This document shows, in pieces, positions 1 to 9,447 of a DNA stretch of 64,000 bases. Numbering within the stretch: the stretch's first letter is position 1; every line of letters begins with the position of its first letter. The DNA lies in assembly GCF_029223865.1 (NCBI RefSeq), contig NZ_CP119520.1:1674001-1738000 (forward strand). Direction: 5' to 3'. A program made the position numbers and the translations under genes. The notes beneath the pieces are model-generated. The model did no database searches and was not told the DNA's origin. It worked only from the letters and a program-made list of their open reading frames with translations. This stretch comes from Telluria mixta. Its GTDB lineage: Bacteria > Pseudomonadota > Gammaproteobacteria > Burkholderiales > Burkholderiaceae_D.

Positions 1-2
1 GG

Positions 3-1082
3 ACTACCGCGCTCGCCCAGGACCAGGTCGTGCGCATCGGCGTGAGCGGCCCGCTGTCGGGTTCCAACGCCTTCGCCGGGAAGGACGACGAGAACGGCGT
101 GCGCCTCGCGGTCGAAGAACTCAACACGCAAAAGCTCAAGGTGGGCGGCAAGACGCTGAAATTCGAACTGCTGTCCGAGGACGACCAGGGCGACCCGAAA
201 GCCGGCGTGAGCGTGGCGCAGAAGTTCGCCGACGCCGGCGTCAAGTTCGTGCTCGGCCCGTACAACTCGGGCGTGGCGATCCCCGCCTCGCGCGTCTACA
301 ACGATGCCGGCATCCTGATGTCGACCGTGGGCACGAGCCCCAAGATCACCCAGGCGCGCTACCCGAACGTGTTCCGCATCGTCGCCAGCGATTCCCAGGT
401 GGGCGCGTCGATGGCGTCGTACGCCGCGAAGGAACTCAAAATTAAAACCGTCGGCGTGATCGACGACCGCACCGCGTTCGGCCAGGGCATCGCCGACGAA
501 TTCGCGAAGCAGGCGCGCGCCTCGGGCGTCGCCGTCGTCGGCCGCGAATTCACCAACGACAAGGCGAGCGATTTCTCCGCCATCCTCACCGCGTTCCGCG
601 CGAAGAAAGTGGACGCCATCTTCTTCGGCGGCTATGCGCCGCAGGGCGCCCCGATGGCGCGCCAGATGAAGCAGCTGGGCATGGCGAACGTGCGCCTGCT
701 GGGCGGCGACACGCTGTGCAGCCCCGAGATGGCGAAGCTGGGCGGCGACGCCGTGGGCGAGAACGTGATGTGCGCGCAAGCCGGCGCGACGCTCGACAAG
801 CAGGCGAACGGCCCCGCGTTCAAGGCGAGATATAAACAGCGCTACCAGCGCGACCCGGACGTGTACGCGCCCGCGTTCTACGACCAGACGATGTTCATCG
901 CGAAGGCCATGCAGGCCGCGAACACGACGGACGCCGCGGCCGTCGGCAAGCAGCTGCACACGATGAGCTACCAGGGCGTGGCCGGCACGTACGGCTATGA
1001 CGCGAGCGGCAACCTGAAGAAGACGGCCGTCACGGTCTATACCTTCAAGGGCGGGCAACTGGCGCCGCTGGCCAATTATTAA
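3..1082 (+). CDS. ABC transporter substrate-binding protein, LivK-like (5' truncated)
   Basis: Periplasmic binding protein of the branched-chain amino acid (LivJ/LivK, type I fold) family, which would deliver a small ligand, often an amino acid, to an ABC permease. The reading frame is open from the window edge and already in-frame at base 3, where the residues TTALAQ look like the end of a signal peptide followed by the mature start DQVVRIGVSGPLSG. That first strand-loop (IGVSGPLSG) and the later VLGPYNSGVAIPASR and TVGTSPKIT segments are typical ligand-site loops of the family. About 359 residues are visible, so only the first 20 or so are missing. GTG at base 30 is the first start codon inside the window but is not the real start, because it lies after the signal-peptide cleavage region. 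No transporter permease or ATPase gene is seen downstream. The ligand cannot be told from sequence. Confidence 0.9.
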   Translation, partial: TTALAQDQVVRIGVSGPLSGSNAFAGKDDENGVRLAVEELNTQKLKVGGKTLKFELLSEDDQGDPKAGVSVAQKFADAGVKFVLGPYNSGVAIPASRVYNDAGILMSTVGTSPKITQARYPNVFRIVASDSQVGASMASYAAKELKIKTVGVIDDRTAFGQGIADEFAKQARASGVAVVGREFTNDKASDFSAILTAFRAKKVDAIFFGGYAPQGAPMARQMKQLGMANVRLLGGDTLCSPEMAKLGGDAVGENVMCAQAGATLDKQANGPAFKARYKQRYQRDPDVYAPAFYDQTMFIAKAMQAANTTDAAAVGKQLHTMSYQGVAGTYGYDASGNLKKTAVTVYTFKGGQLAPLANY

Positions 1083-1106
1083 ATCCCGTCATCACATAGA
1101 ACATCC

Positions 1107-2915
1107 ATGAAACACACCCTCAAGCTGGGCACCCTCGCCGCCGCCTGCCTCATCGCCTGCGCGCCGGTCCTCGCCGCCGACACCGCGGCCAAGCCCACGG
1201 CCAGCGCCACGAACGCCAGCGCCGCATCGAAACAGCTGAATCAACTGGCCGACGAATACTGGGACGCGCAGGCGCGCTTCGACCCCGTCTCCGCCGGCGA
1301 GAGCGGCGACAACCGCTTCCCCGACCAGATCGGCATGTCGATCGCGCCGAAGAACCGCGCGCAGCAGTTCGCGCTGTACAAAGGCATTCTTTCGCGCCTG
1401 CACGCGATCCGCCGCGACGGCCTCGCCCAGCGCGACCAGACGAGCTACGACATCCTCGACTACGAACTGAAGACCGCCCTGCGCTTCGAGCCGTTCCCCG
1501 AGCACCTGCTGCCGCTGAACCAGATGGACGCCCTGCCCGTCACGCTCGCGAACTACAGCAGCGGCCAGCAGGCGCAATCGCTGTCCACGGTGAAGGACTA
1601 CCAGGCCTACCTGAGCCGCTTGAACCAGCTCGGTCCGTGGGTCGACCAGGCCATCGCCAACATGCGCGAAGGGATGAAGCGCGGGATCGTGCAGCCGAAG
1701 GCGATCATGGAAGCCGCCCTGCCCCAGTTCAAGCAACTGGTGGCGAACAAGGCCGAGGACAGCATCTACTACACGCCCGTGAAGAACTTCCCGGCGGGCT
1801 TTTCGGAGGCCGACAGGAAGAAGCTGACGGCCGCGTATCGCAGCACCATAGCCGGCAAGTTGAACCCGGCGTTGAAACGCCTCGTCGACTTCATCGAACA
1901 CGACTACCTGCCGGCCTGCCGCACGAGCACGGGCTGGAGCGCGCTGCCGCAGGGGATGGACTGGTATCTCGCGCGCGTCGCGAGCCAGACGACGACCGAC
2001 CTGCAGCCGGAACAGATCCACCAGATCGGCTTGCGGGAAGTCGCGCGCATCCAGGGCGAGTTCGCGCGCATCGGTCCGAAGATGGGCTACAACGGCCCCG
2101 CCGCCGGCCTGCCGGTGTGGGTGTCGGAACAGGCGAAGTACAAGCCGTTCAAGACCGAGGGCGAGATCATCGACATCTACCGCCACCTGAACACGCAGCT
2201 GCAGGCCAAGCTGCCGGCACTGTTCTCGCTGCGCCCGAAGACGCCGCTCGACCTGCGCCTGGAACCGGAACTGTCGCGCGCGACGGCGTCCGACCACTAC
2301 ACGCCGCCGGCAGTCGATGGCTCGCGTCCGGGCGTATTCTGGTCCGTCGTGAACGATCCGAAGGAGTACGGCACCACGGGCATGGTCACGCTGTTCCTGC
2401 ACGAAGGCCAGCCGGGCCACCATTTCCACATCGCGCTGATGCAGGAGCTGGGCCTGCCGAACTTCCGCAAGTTCGGCGGCAACAACGCCTTCACGGAAGG
2501 CTGGGCGCTGTACGCCGAGACGCTGGGCAAGGAGATGGGCCTGTTCGACAAGCCCGAGGATTATTTCGGCCACCTGAACGACGAGATGCTGCGCGCCGTG
2601 CGCCTCGTCGTCGACACGGGCATGCACGCGAAGGGCTGGACGCGCGAGCAGTCGATCCAGTACATGCGCGAGACGCTGGGCTACACGGAAGCGGACGCGC
2701 GCAATGCGACCGAACGCTACATGGCGTGGCCGGCACAGGCGCTGGGCTACAAGATCGGCGCGCTGAAGATCCAGGAACTGCGCGCCCGCGCGGAAAAAGA
2801 GCTCGGTCCGAAATTCAGCCTGCCGAAGTTCCACGAGATCGTGCTCGGCGAAGGCACGCTGCCGCTGGCGCTGCTGGAGAAAAAGGTCGACCGCTGGATC
2901 GCGGACAGCAAATAA
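1107..2915 (+). CDS. DUF885 family metallopeptidase-like exported protein
   Basis: 602 residues with a clear signal peptide (MKHTLKLGTLAAACLIACAPVLAA, cleavage after about residue 24), so it is exported. The protein matches the DUF885 family: the hallmark LFLHEGQPGHHFH stretch at about residues 430-442 and the EGWALYAE motif about 30 residues later supply the His/Glu residues expected to bind zinc. Members are presumed metallopeptidases; the substrate is unknown. The length is normal for exported members. It starts 24 bases after the binding-protein gene and could be co-transcribed with it. A strong symmetrical hairpin follows the stop codon. Confidence 0.9.
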   Translation: MKHTLKLGTLAAACLIACAPVLAADTAAKPTASATNASAASKQLNQLADEYWDAQARFDPVSAGESGDNRFPDQIGMSIAPKNRAQQFALYKGILSRLHAIRRDGLAQRDQTSYDILDYELKTALRFEPFPEHLLPLNQMDALPVTLANYSSGQQAQSLSTVKDYQAYLSRLNQLGPWVDQAIANMREGMKRGIVQPKAIMEAALPQFKQLVANKAEDSIYYTPVKNFPAGFSEADRKKLTAAYRSTIAGKLNPALKRLVDFIEHDYLPACRTSTGWSALPQGMDWYLARVASQTTTDLQPEQIHQIGLREVARIQGEFARIGPKMGYNGPAAGLPVWVSEQAKYKPFKTEGEIIDIYRHLNTQLQAKLPALFSLRPKTPLDLRLEPELSRATASDHYTPPAVDGSRPGVFWSVVNDPKEYGTTGMVTLFLHEGQPGHHFHIALMQELGLPNFRKFGGNNAFTEGWALYAETLGKEMGLFDKPEDYFGHLNDEMLRAVRLVVDTGMHAKGWTREQSIQYMRETLGYTEADARNATERYMAWPAQALGYKIGALKIQELRARAEKELGPKFSLPKFHEIVLGEGTLPLALLEKKVDRWIADSK

Positions 2916-2917
2916 CG

Positions 2918-2945
2918 AAAAACCGGGGCGCGCCCCGGTTTTTTT
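2918..2945. terminator. Bidirectional Rho-independent terminator
   Basis: Perfect stem AACCGGGGCG/CGCCCCGGTT, preceded by A residues and followed by seven T residues on the + strand. It lies between the convergent stop codons of the DUF885 gene and the S41-like gene and can serve both strands. Confidence 0.9.
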
Positions 2946-2947
2946 GC

Positions 2948-4423
2948 TCAATGTCGCTGGCGCGCCAGGTCGTCCTCCACGACCTTGCGGAAGACGTCGA
3001 CCGACCACACCGGATCGTTCACGTAGATCGCCGGCTGATAGCCCTGCCCGTTGGCACGCGGCCGGTTCACGTACATCTTGTTCGGGATGACGACCAGGGC
3101 CAGGCCGGACGCGACCTTTTGCCACCGTACCTCCATGTAGGTGGAGTCGGAGCTGCTGGGCGCGCCGATCAGCTTCGTGTTCGAAAAGCGCGTGAACGTG
3201 TCGAGCGCGTCGAGACACGCGCTGGCGCATTGGCCGGGCACGATGACGTACACGGGCCGTGTGAACGCCGGCGGGTCCGTCGGCAGGTCGGCATCCGACG
3301 CGCCTGGCGTGCCGTCCTTCTCGACGTACCAGGTATCGCCGCGCGCCAGCGCCGCATGCAGGCCGGCGCTTTTTTCCTTCGCCCATGCCAGGCTTTCTAC
3401 CTGCCCCTCCCGCGTGAGCTGCTCGACCAGGCCGGCGAGATGATCCGCGTTGCCCTGCGACGCGCGCCACCACACCTCGGTCCGCGCGGACCGCGCGACC
3501 AGGCGGCGCTGCACGCGGTCCTTGCCCCACAACGCCTCGGCGAAGGTGCGGCTCCAGACCGACGAGCCGCCCTGGTTCTGGCGCAGGTCGATGACGACGG
3601 CTGCGGCGTCGAGGAAGCGCTGGCGCCCGGTCTCGACGGCGCGTACCATCGCGCGGTAGGCATCGCGCTGTTTGTCGTCGGGCATGAACGTCGGCATCGC
3701 GGCCCAGAACAGGCCCTTGCGCGGCTCGCTCAGGCCGACGTCCAGCGTCTGGCCGTTGTAGCTTTCGGCCAGCCACCGGTCCATCCGCTCGCTTTTCGGC
3801 TGCCATGCGAGGTCCTGCTCGACGGTCTTGCCGCCCACGAGGAAGCGGCAGCGCCGGGGCACGGCGACGAACGGGTTGCCATAGTCGATGAAGACCTTGC
3901 GCGCGCGCGACCACCAGTGGCCCGCTTCGTCGACCTGTCCATCGAACGCGAACACGTTCTGCCGGATCAGGTCTTCCAGCAGCTTGCCGTCGCAGGACTC
4001 GACCCGCGCGCCGGCCGGCGGCCCGCCGTCTTCCGCCGCCACCACGTACAAGCCCGTACCGCGCCATGCGGTGACGAATCCGGGCCAGCGCTGGACCGGC
4101 AGCGTCGCGGGGTCGAGGTCCGCGTACAGGCCGGCATGCCCGTCGCCGATCGTGACGTTGAAGCGCTGGAGCGCGGCGCGGTAGCCGGCGGCGCTGTCGA
4201 CCCGCGCGGCCAGGACGAGGCCCTGCTGCCGTGCGTTGTCGAGATTGGTGCGGAAGTGCGGATTGGCCGGGTCGTGCGCGCCGGGATGGTTGGCGAGCGT
4301 GATCCGGACCGCTTCGTCGATGTCCTGGACGGCCGCCTGACGCCATGCCTCCGGCGTCTGCGGCACGGCGGCATGCGCGTTCATGCCGCCGGCCAGGACG
4401 AGGGCAGCGATCGCGGCCTTCAC
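2948..4423 (-). CDS. S41 (C-terminal processing protease)-like exported protein
   Basis: 491 residues starting with GTG; a short signal peptide (MKAAIAALVLAGGMNAHA) suggests export. The second half has the S41/ClpP-crotonase layout: a central strand VVIDLRQNQGGSS at about residue 285, then VYVIVPGQCASACLDALD at about 395, where the Ser of CASAC aligns with the usual nucleophile of tail-specific proteases. A PDZ-like stretch precedes it (VESCDGKLLEDLI). The canonical Lys/Glu partner motif is not obvious, so activity is uncertain. The GTG start overlaps the stop of the upstream cytochrome/dehydrogenase gene (GTGA), so the two are translationally coupled. Another S41 protein lies at 58.5 kb but is of a different subtype. 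Confidence 0.75.
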   Translation of the reverse strand: MKAAIAALVLAGGMNAHAAVPQTPEAWRQAAVQDIDEAVRITLANHPGAHDPANPHFRTNLDNARQQGLVLAARVDSAAGYRAALQRFNVTIGDGHAGLYADLDPATLPVQRWPGFVTAWRGTGLYVVAAEDGGPPAGARVESCDGKLLEDLIRQNVFAFDGQVDEAGHWWSRARKVFIDYGNPFVAVPRRCRFLVGGKTVEQDLAWQPKSERMDRWLAESYNGQTLDVGLSEPRKGLFWAAMPTFMPDDKQRDAYRAMVRAVETGRQRFLDAAAVVIDLRQNQGGSSVWSRTFAEALWGKDRVQRRLVARSARTEVWWRASQGNADHLAGLVEQLTREGQVESLAWAKEKSAGLHAALARGDTWYVEKDGTPGASDADLPTDPPAFTRPVYVIVPGQCASACLDALDTFTRFSNTKLIGAPSSSDSTYMEVRWQKVASGLALVVIPNKMYVNRPRANGQGYQPAIYVNDPVWSVDVFRKVVEDDLARQRH

Positions 4424-6096
4424 GGTTTATCCGCCGGGACGATCCGCCACAACACTCCACCGCCATCGTCCACGACGAGCAGCGCGCCGTCCGCCGCCAC
4501 CGTCACGGCCGCAGGACGGCCCCACACGTCGCGATCGGACAGCACCATGCCGGTCATGAAGTCCTGGTACTGGCCCGTCGGCGCGCCGTTCTTCATCATC
4601 ACGCGCACGACCTTGTAGCCGGTGCGGATGCCGCGGTTCCACGAGCCGTGCAGCGCGAGGAAGATATCGCCGTCGTACTCTTTCGGGAACGCGTGCTTCG
4701 CGCCCGCCGGGGCGTGGTACACGGTCATGCCCAGCGGCGCGGAGTGCGCCTGGATCAGCGTGTCCGGCACGATGACCTTGTCCTTCAGGTCCGGGCGGAC
4801 GCCTTTCAGTCGCGGGTCTTCGTGCGCGCCCAGGTAGTACCACGGCCAGCCGTAGAAGCCGCCCCGTTTTACGCGCGTGACGTAGTCCGGCGGCAGGTTG
4901 TCGCCCAGTTCGTCGCGCTCGTTGACGCTGCAATACAGGTCGCCCGTGTCCGGGTGCACGAACATGCCGACGCAGTTGCGCAGGCCGTTCGCGTAGTTGC
5001 GGCGGTTCTTGCCGTCCGGGTCGAACGCGAGCACGGTGGCGCGGTCGGTCTCCTCGCCCCACGTGCCGCCCAGGCCGTGCGCCGATTCCCATTGCGCGAG
5101 CGGCTGCGGCGGCTTGGCGCCGATGCCTTCGGCGACGTTGGTGGCCGAGCCGACCGAGACGAACAGGGTTTTACCGTCCTGCGAAAACGCGAGCGAGCGC
5201 GTGATGTGGTTGCCCATGCCATCGACGATCTTATCGACGATCGTCTCGGGCTTGCCCTTCGCCTTCAGGTCGCCCGCTGCGTACGGGAAGCGCACGACGG
5301 AATTCGCGTTGGCCACGTACAGGTATTTCGGATTCGTGGCCGGCCACAGCGCGAGGCCGTAGGGGCGCGACAGGTCCGTTGCGAACACGCTGTCCGTGCC
5401 CACCGCGGCGCCGTCGGCGGACAGGCGCAGGATGCGGACTTCGCCCTTGCCCGAATCGGCCAGGATGATGTCGCCGTTCGGCGCACGCAGCGCATAGCGC
5501 GCCTTGCCCGTTTCGGCCAGCACGCCCACCTTGAAGCCTTTCAGGACGGCCGGCAGCGCGCCGTCCGGACGCTTCGCGAGCTTGGGCCCATTACCCGCGC
5601 TCTCGCTGGCAAACGGTGCGACGAGCTGGTCGACCGTGATGTGATGCACGTCGCCCGGCTTGTCGTCGGTCCAGGCGCCGGCACGCGCGCCCGTCGTGGC
5701 GGCGGCCTTCGGCGCGGCGGACTTGCCACTTTGCGCGGCCAGGTAGTCGATGACGGCACCGCGCGCCTTCGCGTCCGCGATCCCGATCGGCATCGCGGTG
5801 CCCGGCACGTCCTTGGCCGGGTCGCGCAGGAAGACGTCGAGCTCCGCGCGCGTCCACGTCTTGCCGGCGGCACCGGCCTTCGACAGCGCATCCGTGTAGT
5901 TGTAGCCCGGCGCCGAGCCGGCCTTGCGGCCCACGACGTTGAACAGCGGCGGACCCGCGCGCGAGCCCATGGCGGCATCGGCCGTGTGGCAGCTGGCGCA
6001 GTTCTGTTCGAAATAGGTCTGGCCCGCGCCTGGTGCGGCCGACACGCCCGATGCGGCGCCCAGCAGCGCCAGTGCGGCCGCAATCTTATAGTTCAT
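4420..6096 (-). CDS. Cytochrome c - sorbosone dehydrogenase (PQQ-type sugar dehydrogenase) fusion
   Basis: 558 residues. The start ATG at 6096 is chosen because GGGGGAG lies seven bases upstream and a signal peptide follows (MNYKIAAALALLGAASGVSA). The N-terminal 130 residues form a class I cytochrome c: CASCHT binds heme covalently at about residues 34-39 and the Met of GTAMPIG at about 100 is the sixth ligand. After a linker, about residues 190-555 form a six-bladed beta-propeller of the L-sorbosone/soluble glucose dehydrogenase family (blades around RPYGLALWP, NHITRSLAF, ANGLRNCVGM, YGWPWYY). Such proteins oxidise sugars or aldehydes in the periplasm, normally with PQQ, and pass electrons to cytochromes; here the acceptor is fused on. 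No PQQ biosynthesis genes are in the window. Its stop overlaps the S41-like gene start. The substrate is not predictable. Confidence 0.88.
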   Translation of the reverse strand: MNYKIAAALALLGAASGVSAAPGAGQTYFEQNCASCHTADAAMGSRAGPPLFNVVGRKAGSAPGYNYTDALSKAGAAGKTWTRAELDVFLRDPAKDVPGTAMPIGIADAKARGAVIDYLAAQSGKSAAPKAAATTGARAGAWTDDKPGDVHHITVDQLVAPFASESAGNGPKLAKRPDGALPAVLKGFKVGVLAETGKARYALRAPNGDIILADSGKGEVRILRLSADGAAVGTDSVFATDLSRPYGLALWPATNPKYLYVANANSVVRFPYAAGDLKAKGKPETIVDKIVDGMGNHITRSLAFSQDGKTLFVSVGSATNVAEGIGAKPPQPLAQWESAHGLGGTWGEETDRATVLAFDPDGKNRRNYANGLRNCVGMFVHPDTGDLYCSVNERDELGDNLPPDYVTRVKRGGFYGWPWYYLGAHEDPRLKGVRPDLKDKVIVPDTLIQAHSAPLGMTVYHAPAGAKHAFPKEYDGDIFLALHGSWNRGIRTGYKVVRVMMKNGAPTGQYQDFMTGMVLSDRDVWGRPAAVTVAADGALLVVDDGGGVLWRIVPADKP

Positions 6097-6116
6097 TTTT
6101 TCTCCCCCAAGGTAAA

Positions 6117-7805
6117 TCAGTCGATCATGAAGACCGGATAGCGTCTCCACTCCGGCTCGCGCCAGCGCGCGCAGTTCGCGAAGATGAAGTCGAGCACCGC
6201 GCCCTGGTCCTGCAGCAGGTCCGGGTTCGCGGCCTTCCAGGCGCCGAACTTCGCGGCCAGGTCCGGCTCGGAGCCCAAGAGGCGCTCGGCCTCGTCCTCG
6301 AACACGTAATCGGAATACGCTTCCTTCTTTTCCAGCACGCTGTTGAAGAAGCCCCAGCGGAAGAAGCTGTCGTGGGCCTGCGGTTCCAGCGTCTCGACGG
6401 CGTAGCGGGCCTGGTCCTGGTCCAGCGGAACGAGGTAGTCGCCGGCGCGGATCGTGACGGTCTCGCGCACGCGCTCCAGTTGCACGTCGTCGTGGAACAT
6501 GTGGCCCTCGTACGCGTCCGGCCGCGTCGTCAGGGCGGCGATGCGGTACGTGGACACTTCCTGCGTACGCTCGGCCTCCACGCGCTCCAGCCTGACGCCG
6601 TTCCAGCGCAGGCGCTCGATCGCTTCGCGCCACTGCTGCGGCACGACGTAGGCCGTCGGTGCCGGCACGACGACGTCGGCCGGGAAGCGGTTGTAGTGCG
6701 CGATGTCGCGCTCGAAAGGCTCGTTGCGGTCGTAGTACAGGCGCTGGTAATCGCCGAGGACGCTGGCCTTGTACTTCGCCGCATAGCCTTTGAAACGGAA
6801 CGTGGACGGATTCATCTCGTCCATCGCCCAGTGCACGGGCCATTCACGGCGCGTGCGGCCGGCCGCGCGCGTGGCGCGGCGCATCTGCACGATCCGGTCG
6901 CCGTTGGCGATCGTGAAGTCGAGCGCCGTCTCCACGAGCGCGCGCATCGAGTGGTAGCGGTCGGCGAAGGGTTTCAGCATGTGCGTCTCGGGCATGAACC
7001 CGATCGTGTCGTGCAGTGCCGCGTAGCCCGTCGAGAAGCGCGCCGTCTCGAGGAAGTCGACGATGCCGTCATCGGGGCTGTCCTTGAGCGGGTTCACGTA
7101 GGGGCACGTCGGCCAGCCGCGCGTGTCCATCTCCGCGTACATCGCGGGCAGCATCTCGTCGCGCAGGAACGCACCGAGTTCTCCGCCCAGCTTGTCGGGC
7201 TGGGTCGGGATCAGGGTCATCGTGTAGCTGTAGTCGGCGCCGTTGGACGTGTGCGTGTCGACCATCACGTCCGGATCCCATTCCGTGAACAGTTTATTGA
7301 ACGTCTGCGCCGTCAGCGTGTCGCACTTGACGAAGTCGCGGTTCAGGTCGAGGTGGCGGCTGTTGCCGCGGAAGCCGAACGACTCCGGTCCGTCCTGGTT
7401 CACGCGCGACGTATTGGCGCGGTTGAACGCGCCGTCCACGTTGTACAGCGGGACGAACAGGAACACGGTCCTGCCCAGCGCCGCGAGGCGGTCCGGCTGC
7501 TGGCAAAAATCGCGCACGAGTGCCATGCACGCATCGACGCCTTCCGGTTCGCCCGGATGGATGCCGTTGTTGTTGAAGAAGACGGGACGGCCCGCGGCCT
7601 TGATCTGCGCGCGGTCGAACACGCCGTCGGCCGAGATCACGCCGGCGTGGATCGGCACGCCCGCGTCGGAGGTCCCGACCACGGAAAAGCGCAGCACCTG
7701 GGAGTATTGGTGCGCGAGGTTCTCGTACCAGGCGATGCAATCGGACCAGGTCGTGGTCTGATTCTGGTTGCCCTTCTCGAAGGGCGTCTGCAATGCGTTG
7801 AGCAT
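6117..7805 (-). CDS. M14 family zinc carboxypeptidase-like protein (cytoplasmic)
   Basis: 562 residues, no signal peptide. The M14 zinc carboxypeptidase site is complete: HPGE at about residues 93-96 gives the first His and Glu ligands, DTHTSN at about 195 gives the second His, and the Glu of MPETHM at about 285 is a candidate general acid-base residue. The C-terminal half is an extra domain typical of large bacterial M14 proteins. A distant, exported relative lies at 56.7-58.5 kb; both end with a similar acidic YSDYVFEDEA / MEEYVAEDVA segment. The gene lies 20 bases upstream of the cytochrome/dehydrogenase fusion on the same strand, so the three minus-strand genes from 7805 down to 2948 are probably one transcript. 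Confidence 0.88.
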   Translation of the reverse strand: MLNALQTPFEKGNQNQTTTWSDCIAWYENLAHQYSQVLRFSVVGTSDAGVPIHAGVISADGVFDRAQIKAAGRPVFFNNNGIHPGEPEGVDACMALVRDFCQQPDRLAALGRTVFLFVPLYNVDGAFNRANTSRVNQDGPESFGFRGNSRHLDLNRDFVKCDTLTAQTFNKLFTEWDPDVMVDTHTSNGADYSYTMTLIPTQPDKLGGELGAFLRDEMLPAMYAEMDTRGWPTCPYVNPLKDSPDDGIVDFLETARFSTGYAALHDTIGFMPETHMLKPFADRYHSMRALVETALDFTIANGDRIVQMRRATRAAGRTRREWPVHWAMDEMNPSTFRFKGYAAKYKASVLGDYQRLYYDRNEPFERDIAHYNRFPADVVVPAPTAYVVPQQWREAIERLRWNGVRLERVEAERTQEVSTYRIAALTTRPDAYEGHMFHDDVQLERVRETVTIRAGDYLVPLDQDQARYAVETLEPQAHDSFFRWGFFNSVLEKKEAYSDYVFEDEAERLLGSEPDLAAKFGAWKAANPDLLQDQGAVLDFIFANCARWREPEWRRYPVFMID

Positions 7806-7863
7806 GGTGTGGTTGCTATCTTGTGGAAGGCTGAGGTCGCTACTGTACCCCAGAAGACTGCTT

Positions 7864-9447
7864 TCAGGCAGTCGCCACGTCCGATAGCGGGAGGGTGATG
7901 GCGACGAGGGTGCCCTCGCCGGGGCGCGACTGCACGTGGATGCTGCCGCCGAGGGCGAACACGCGCTCGCGCATGCCGATGATGCCGATGCCTTCCGACG
8001 CGACGGCCGGATCGAAGCCTTCGCCGTCGTCCTGCACTTCGATGTGCAGCGCGCCGTCCTCGTCGGACAGCGCCAGGCTCACGCGCGCGAAGCCGGCCTG
8101 GGAGTGCTTCATGATGTTCGACAGCGCTTCCTGCACGATGCGGTAGGCGGAGATCGCGAGTTCGTTGCCGATCTTCGAGAAGTCGCCTTGCGATTCGAAT
8201 TCGAAGTGCACGCCGGAGCTGCGGTAGTGGCTGACCATCTCCTCGACGGCGCCGTGCAGGCCGAGCATGTCCAGCACTTCCGGACGCAGGCGGCGCACGA
8301 GGCGGCGGCCGTTCGCGTACAGGTCCAGCGCCAGCTTGGTGATGGCTTGCGCCTTGGCGCGTATCTGGTCGATTTCCTCACCCGGCGTGGCCTTGGCGGC
8401 CAGCTGCTGGATCGTCTGCGATTCCAGGCGCACGGCGATCAGCGACGCGTTCAACTCGTCGTGGATCTCGACCGCGATGGATTTTCTCTCGTCCTCGATG
8501 ATGCTGTTGACCTTCTGGATCAGCTTGCGCTTGTCGGCGTCGGCGCGCAGCGCCTCGTTGCGCGACGCGAGGAGGTCGCGCGTGCGCTCGGCCACTTTGT
8601 TTTCCAGGTCCTGCTTCGACTGGTCCAGCGCGACGGACATCTCGCCGATCGACGCCTGCAATTCGCCCACCTCGCCGCCGGTCGTGACGGGCAGCTGCAC
8701 GCGGTAGTTGCCGCCCCGGATGCGGCGCAGCACGGAGATCGCCTCGCGCAGCGGCACCGTGAGGCTGCGCGCGAGGATGTACGCGAGCGCGCCGCTCGCC
8801 GCCAGCGCCAGCGCGGCCATCGCCAGTTCGACGCGGAAACGGTGCAGCTGCTTGGCCAGCATGTTCGTGGGCGACATCGTCACGCGCACGAGGCCCACGA
8901 CCTCCGTCGTCAGGGTCGGCGGGCGCGTGTCGCTGGAGGCGGAAACGTGCGGCGTGCCGTTGTCCGAGAACAGGTTGATCCATACGACCTGCTTGCGGAT
9001 CTGCGCGTCGAACGTGAGACCCTCGTCCGCCTCGATCGGGTGGTCGGAACTGACGGAAATGGGGGTCAGGCCGTTCATGTCGACGACTTCGATGCGGTAC
9101 ACGCTGCTGTCCGACTGCACGAGGCCATTGATGGTCAGGCGCAGGTCGGACAGGTTGCCCGAGATGACGTTGTATTCGCTGGTCTCCGCGAGCGCACGTG
9201 CGAGGATGCGGCCGCGTTCCGCCAGTTCCTCGTTCACCTGGGCGCGGTGCGCATACCAGGAATACCAGACGAAGGATGTGAACAGCAGCGTCACGGGCAG
9301 CATGGTGATGAAGGCCATGCGCAGGCCGATGCTCCAGCCGCGCCAGAACTGCAGCGCGCCGGGCCGCAGCCTGGCGGGCCGCAGTTTCGCCGAGCGCAGT
9401 TTGGCGGCGCGCAGCGAGGCGTCACGGAGGGCGGCGGGGCGCTTCAT
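7864..9447 (-). CDS. NarX/UhpB-type sensor histidine kinase (HAMP, HisKA_3, HATPase)
   Basis: 527 residues. The ATG at 9447 overlaps the stop of the upstream binding-protein gene (ATGA). Order: a basic N-terminus made of five LRxAx pentads, a transmembrane helix (about 42-62), a periplasmic sensor region, a second membrane helix (about 215-240), a HAMP domain, a coiled coil, the HisKA_3 dimerisation motif with phospho-acceptor in EIHDELNASL, and a C-terminal ATPase (N-box AYRIVQEALSNIMKHS, G1 DDGEGFD, G2 GIGIIGMRER). Kinases of this class phosphorylate NarL/FixJ regulators, and one is encoded two genes upstream. The signal is unknown, but the intervening binding protein may present it. Confidence 0.92.
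   Translation of the reverse strand: MKRPAALRDASLRAAKLRSAKLRPARLRPGALQFWRGWSIGLRMAFITMLPVTLLFTSFVWYSWYAHRAQVNEELAERGRILARALAETSEYNVISGNLSDLRLTINGLVQSDSSVYRIEVVDMNGLTPISVSSDHPIEADEGLTFDAQIRKQVVWINLFSDNGTPHVSASSDTRPPTLTTEVVGLVRVTMSPTNMLAKQLHRFRVELAMAALALAASGALAYILARSLTVPLREAISVLRRIRGGNYRVQLPVTTGGEVGELQASIGEMSVALDQSKQDLENKVAERTRDLLASRNEALRADADKRKLIQKVNSIIEDERKSIAVEIHDELNASLIAVRLESQTIQQLAAKATPGEEIDQIRAKAQAITKLALDLYANGRRLVRRLRPEVLDMLGLHGAVEEMVSHYRSSGVHFEFESQGDFSKIGNELAISAYRIVQEALSNIMKHSQAGFARVSLALSDEDGALHIEVQDDGEGFDPAVASEGIGIIGMRERVFALGGSIHVQSRPGEGTLVAITLPLSDVATA
9365..9439 (-). repeat. Five imperfect 15-bp tandem repeats inside the kinase gene
   Basis: Five adjacent 15-base units, most beginning CGCAG on the + strand, encode the pentads LRDAS, LRAAK, LRSAK, LRPAR and LRPGA just before the first membrane helix of the sensor kinase. 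The phase is a multiple of three, so unit gain or loss would keep the frame. Confidence 0.75.

Noticed and set aside
1092..4618. Long open frames overlapping the DUF885 and S41-like genes in other frames
   Set aside because: No ribosome sites, Arg/Pro/Ala-rich composition, and complete overlap with well-supported genes.
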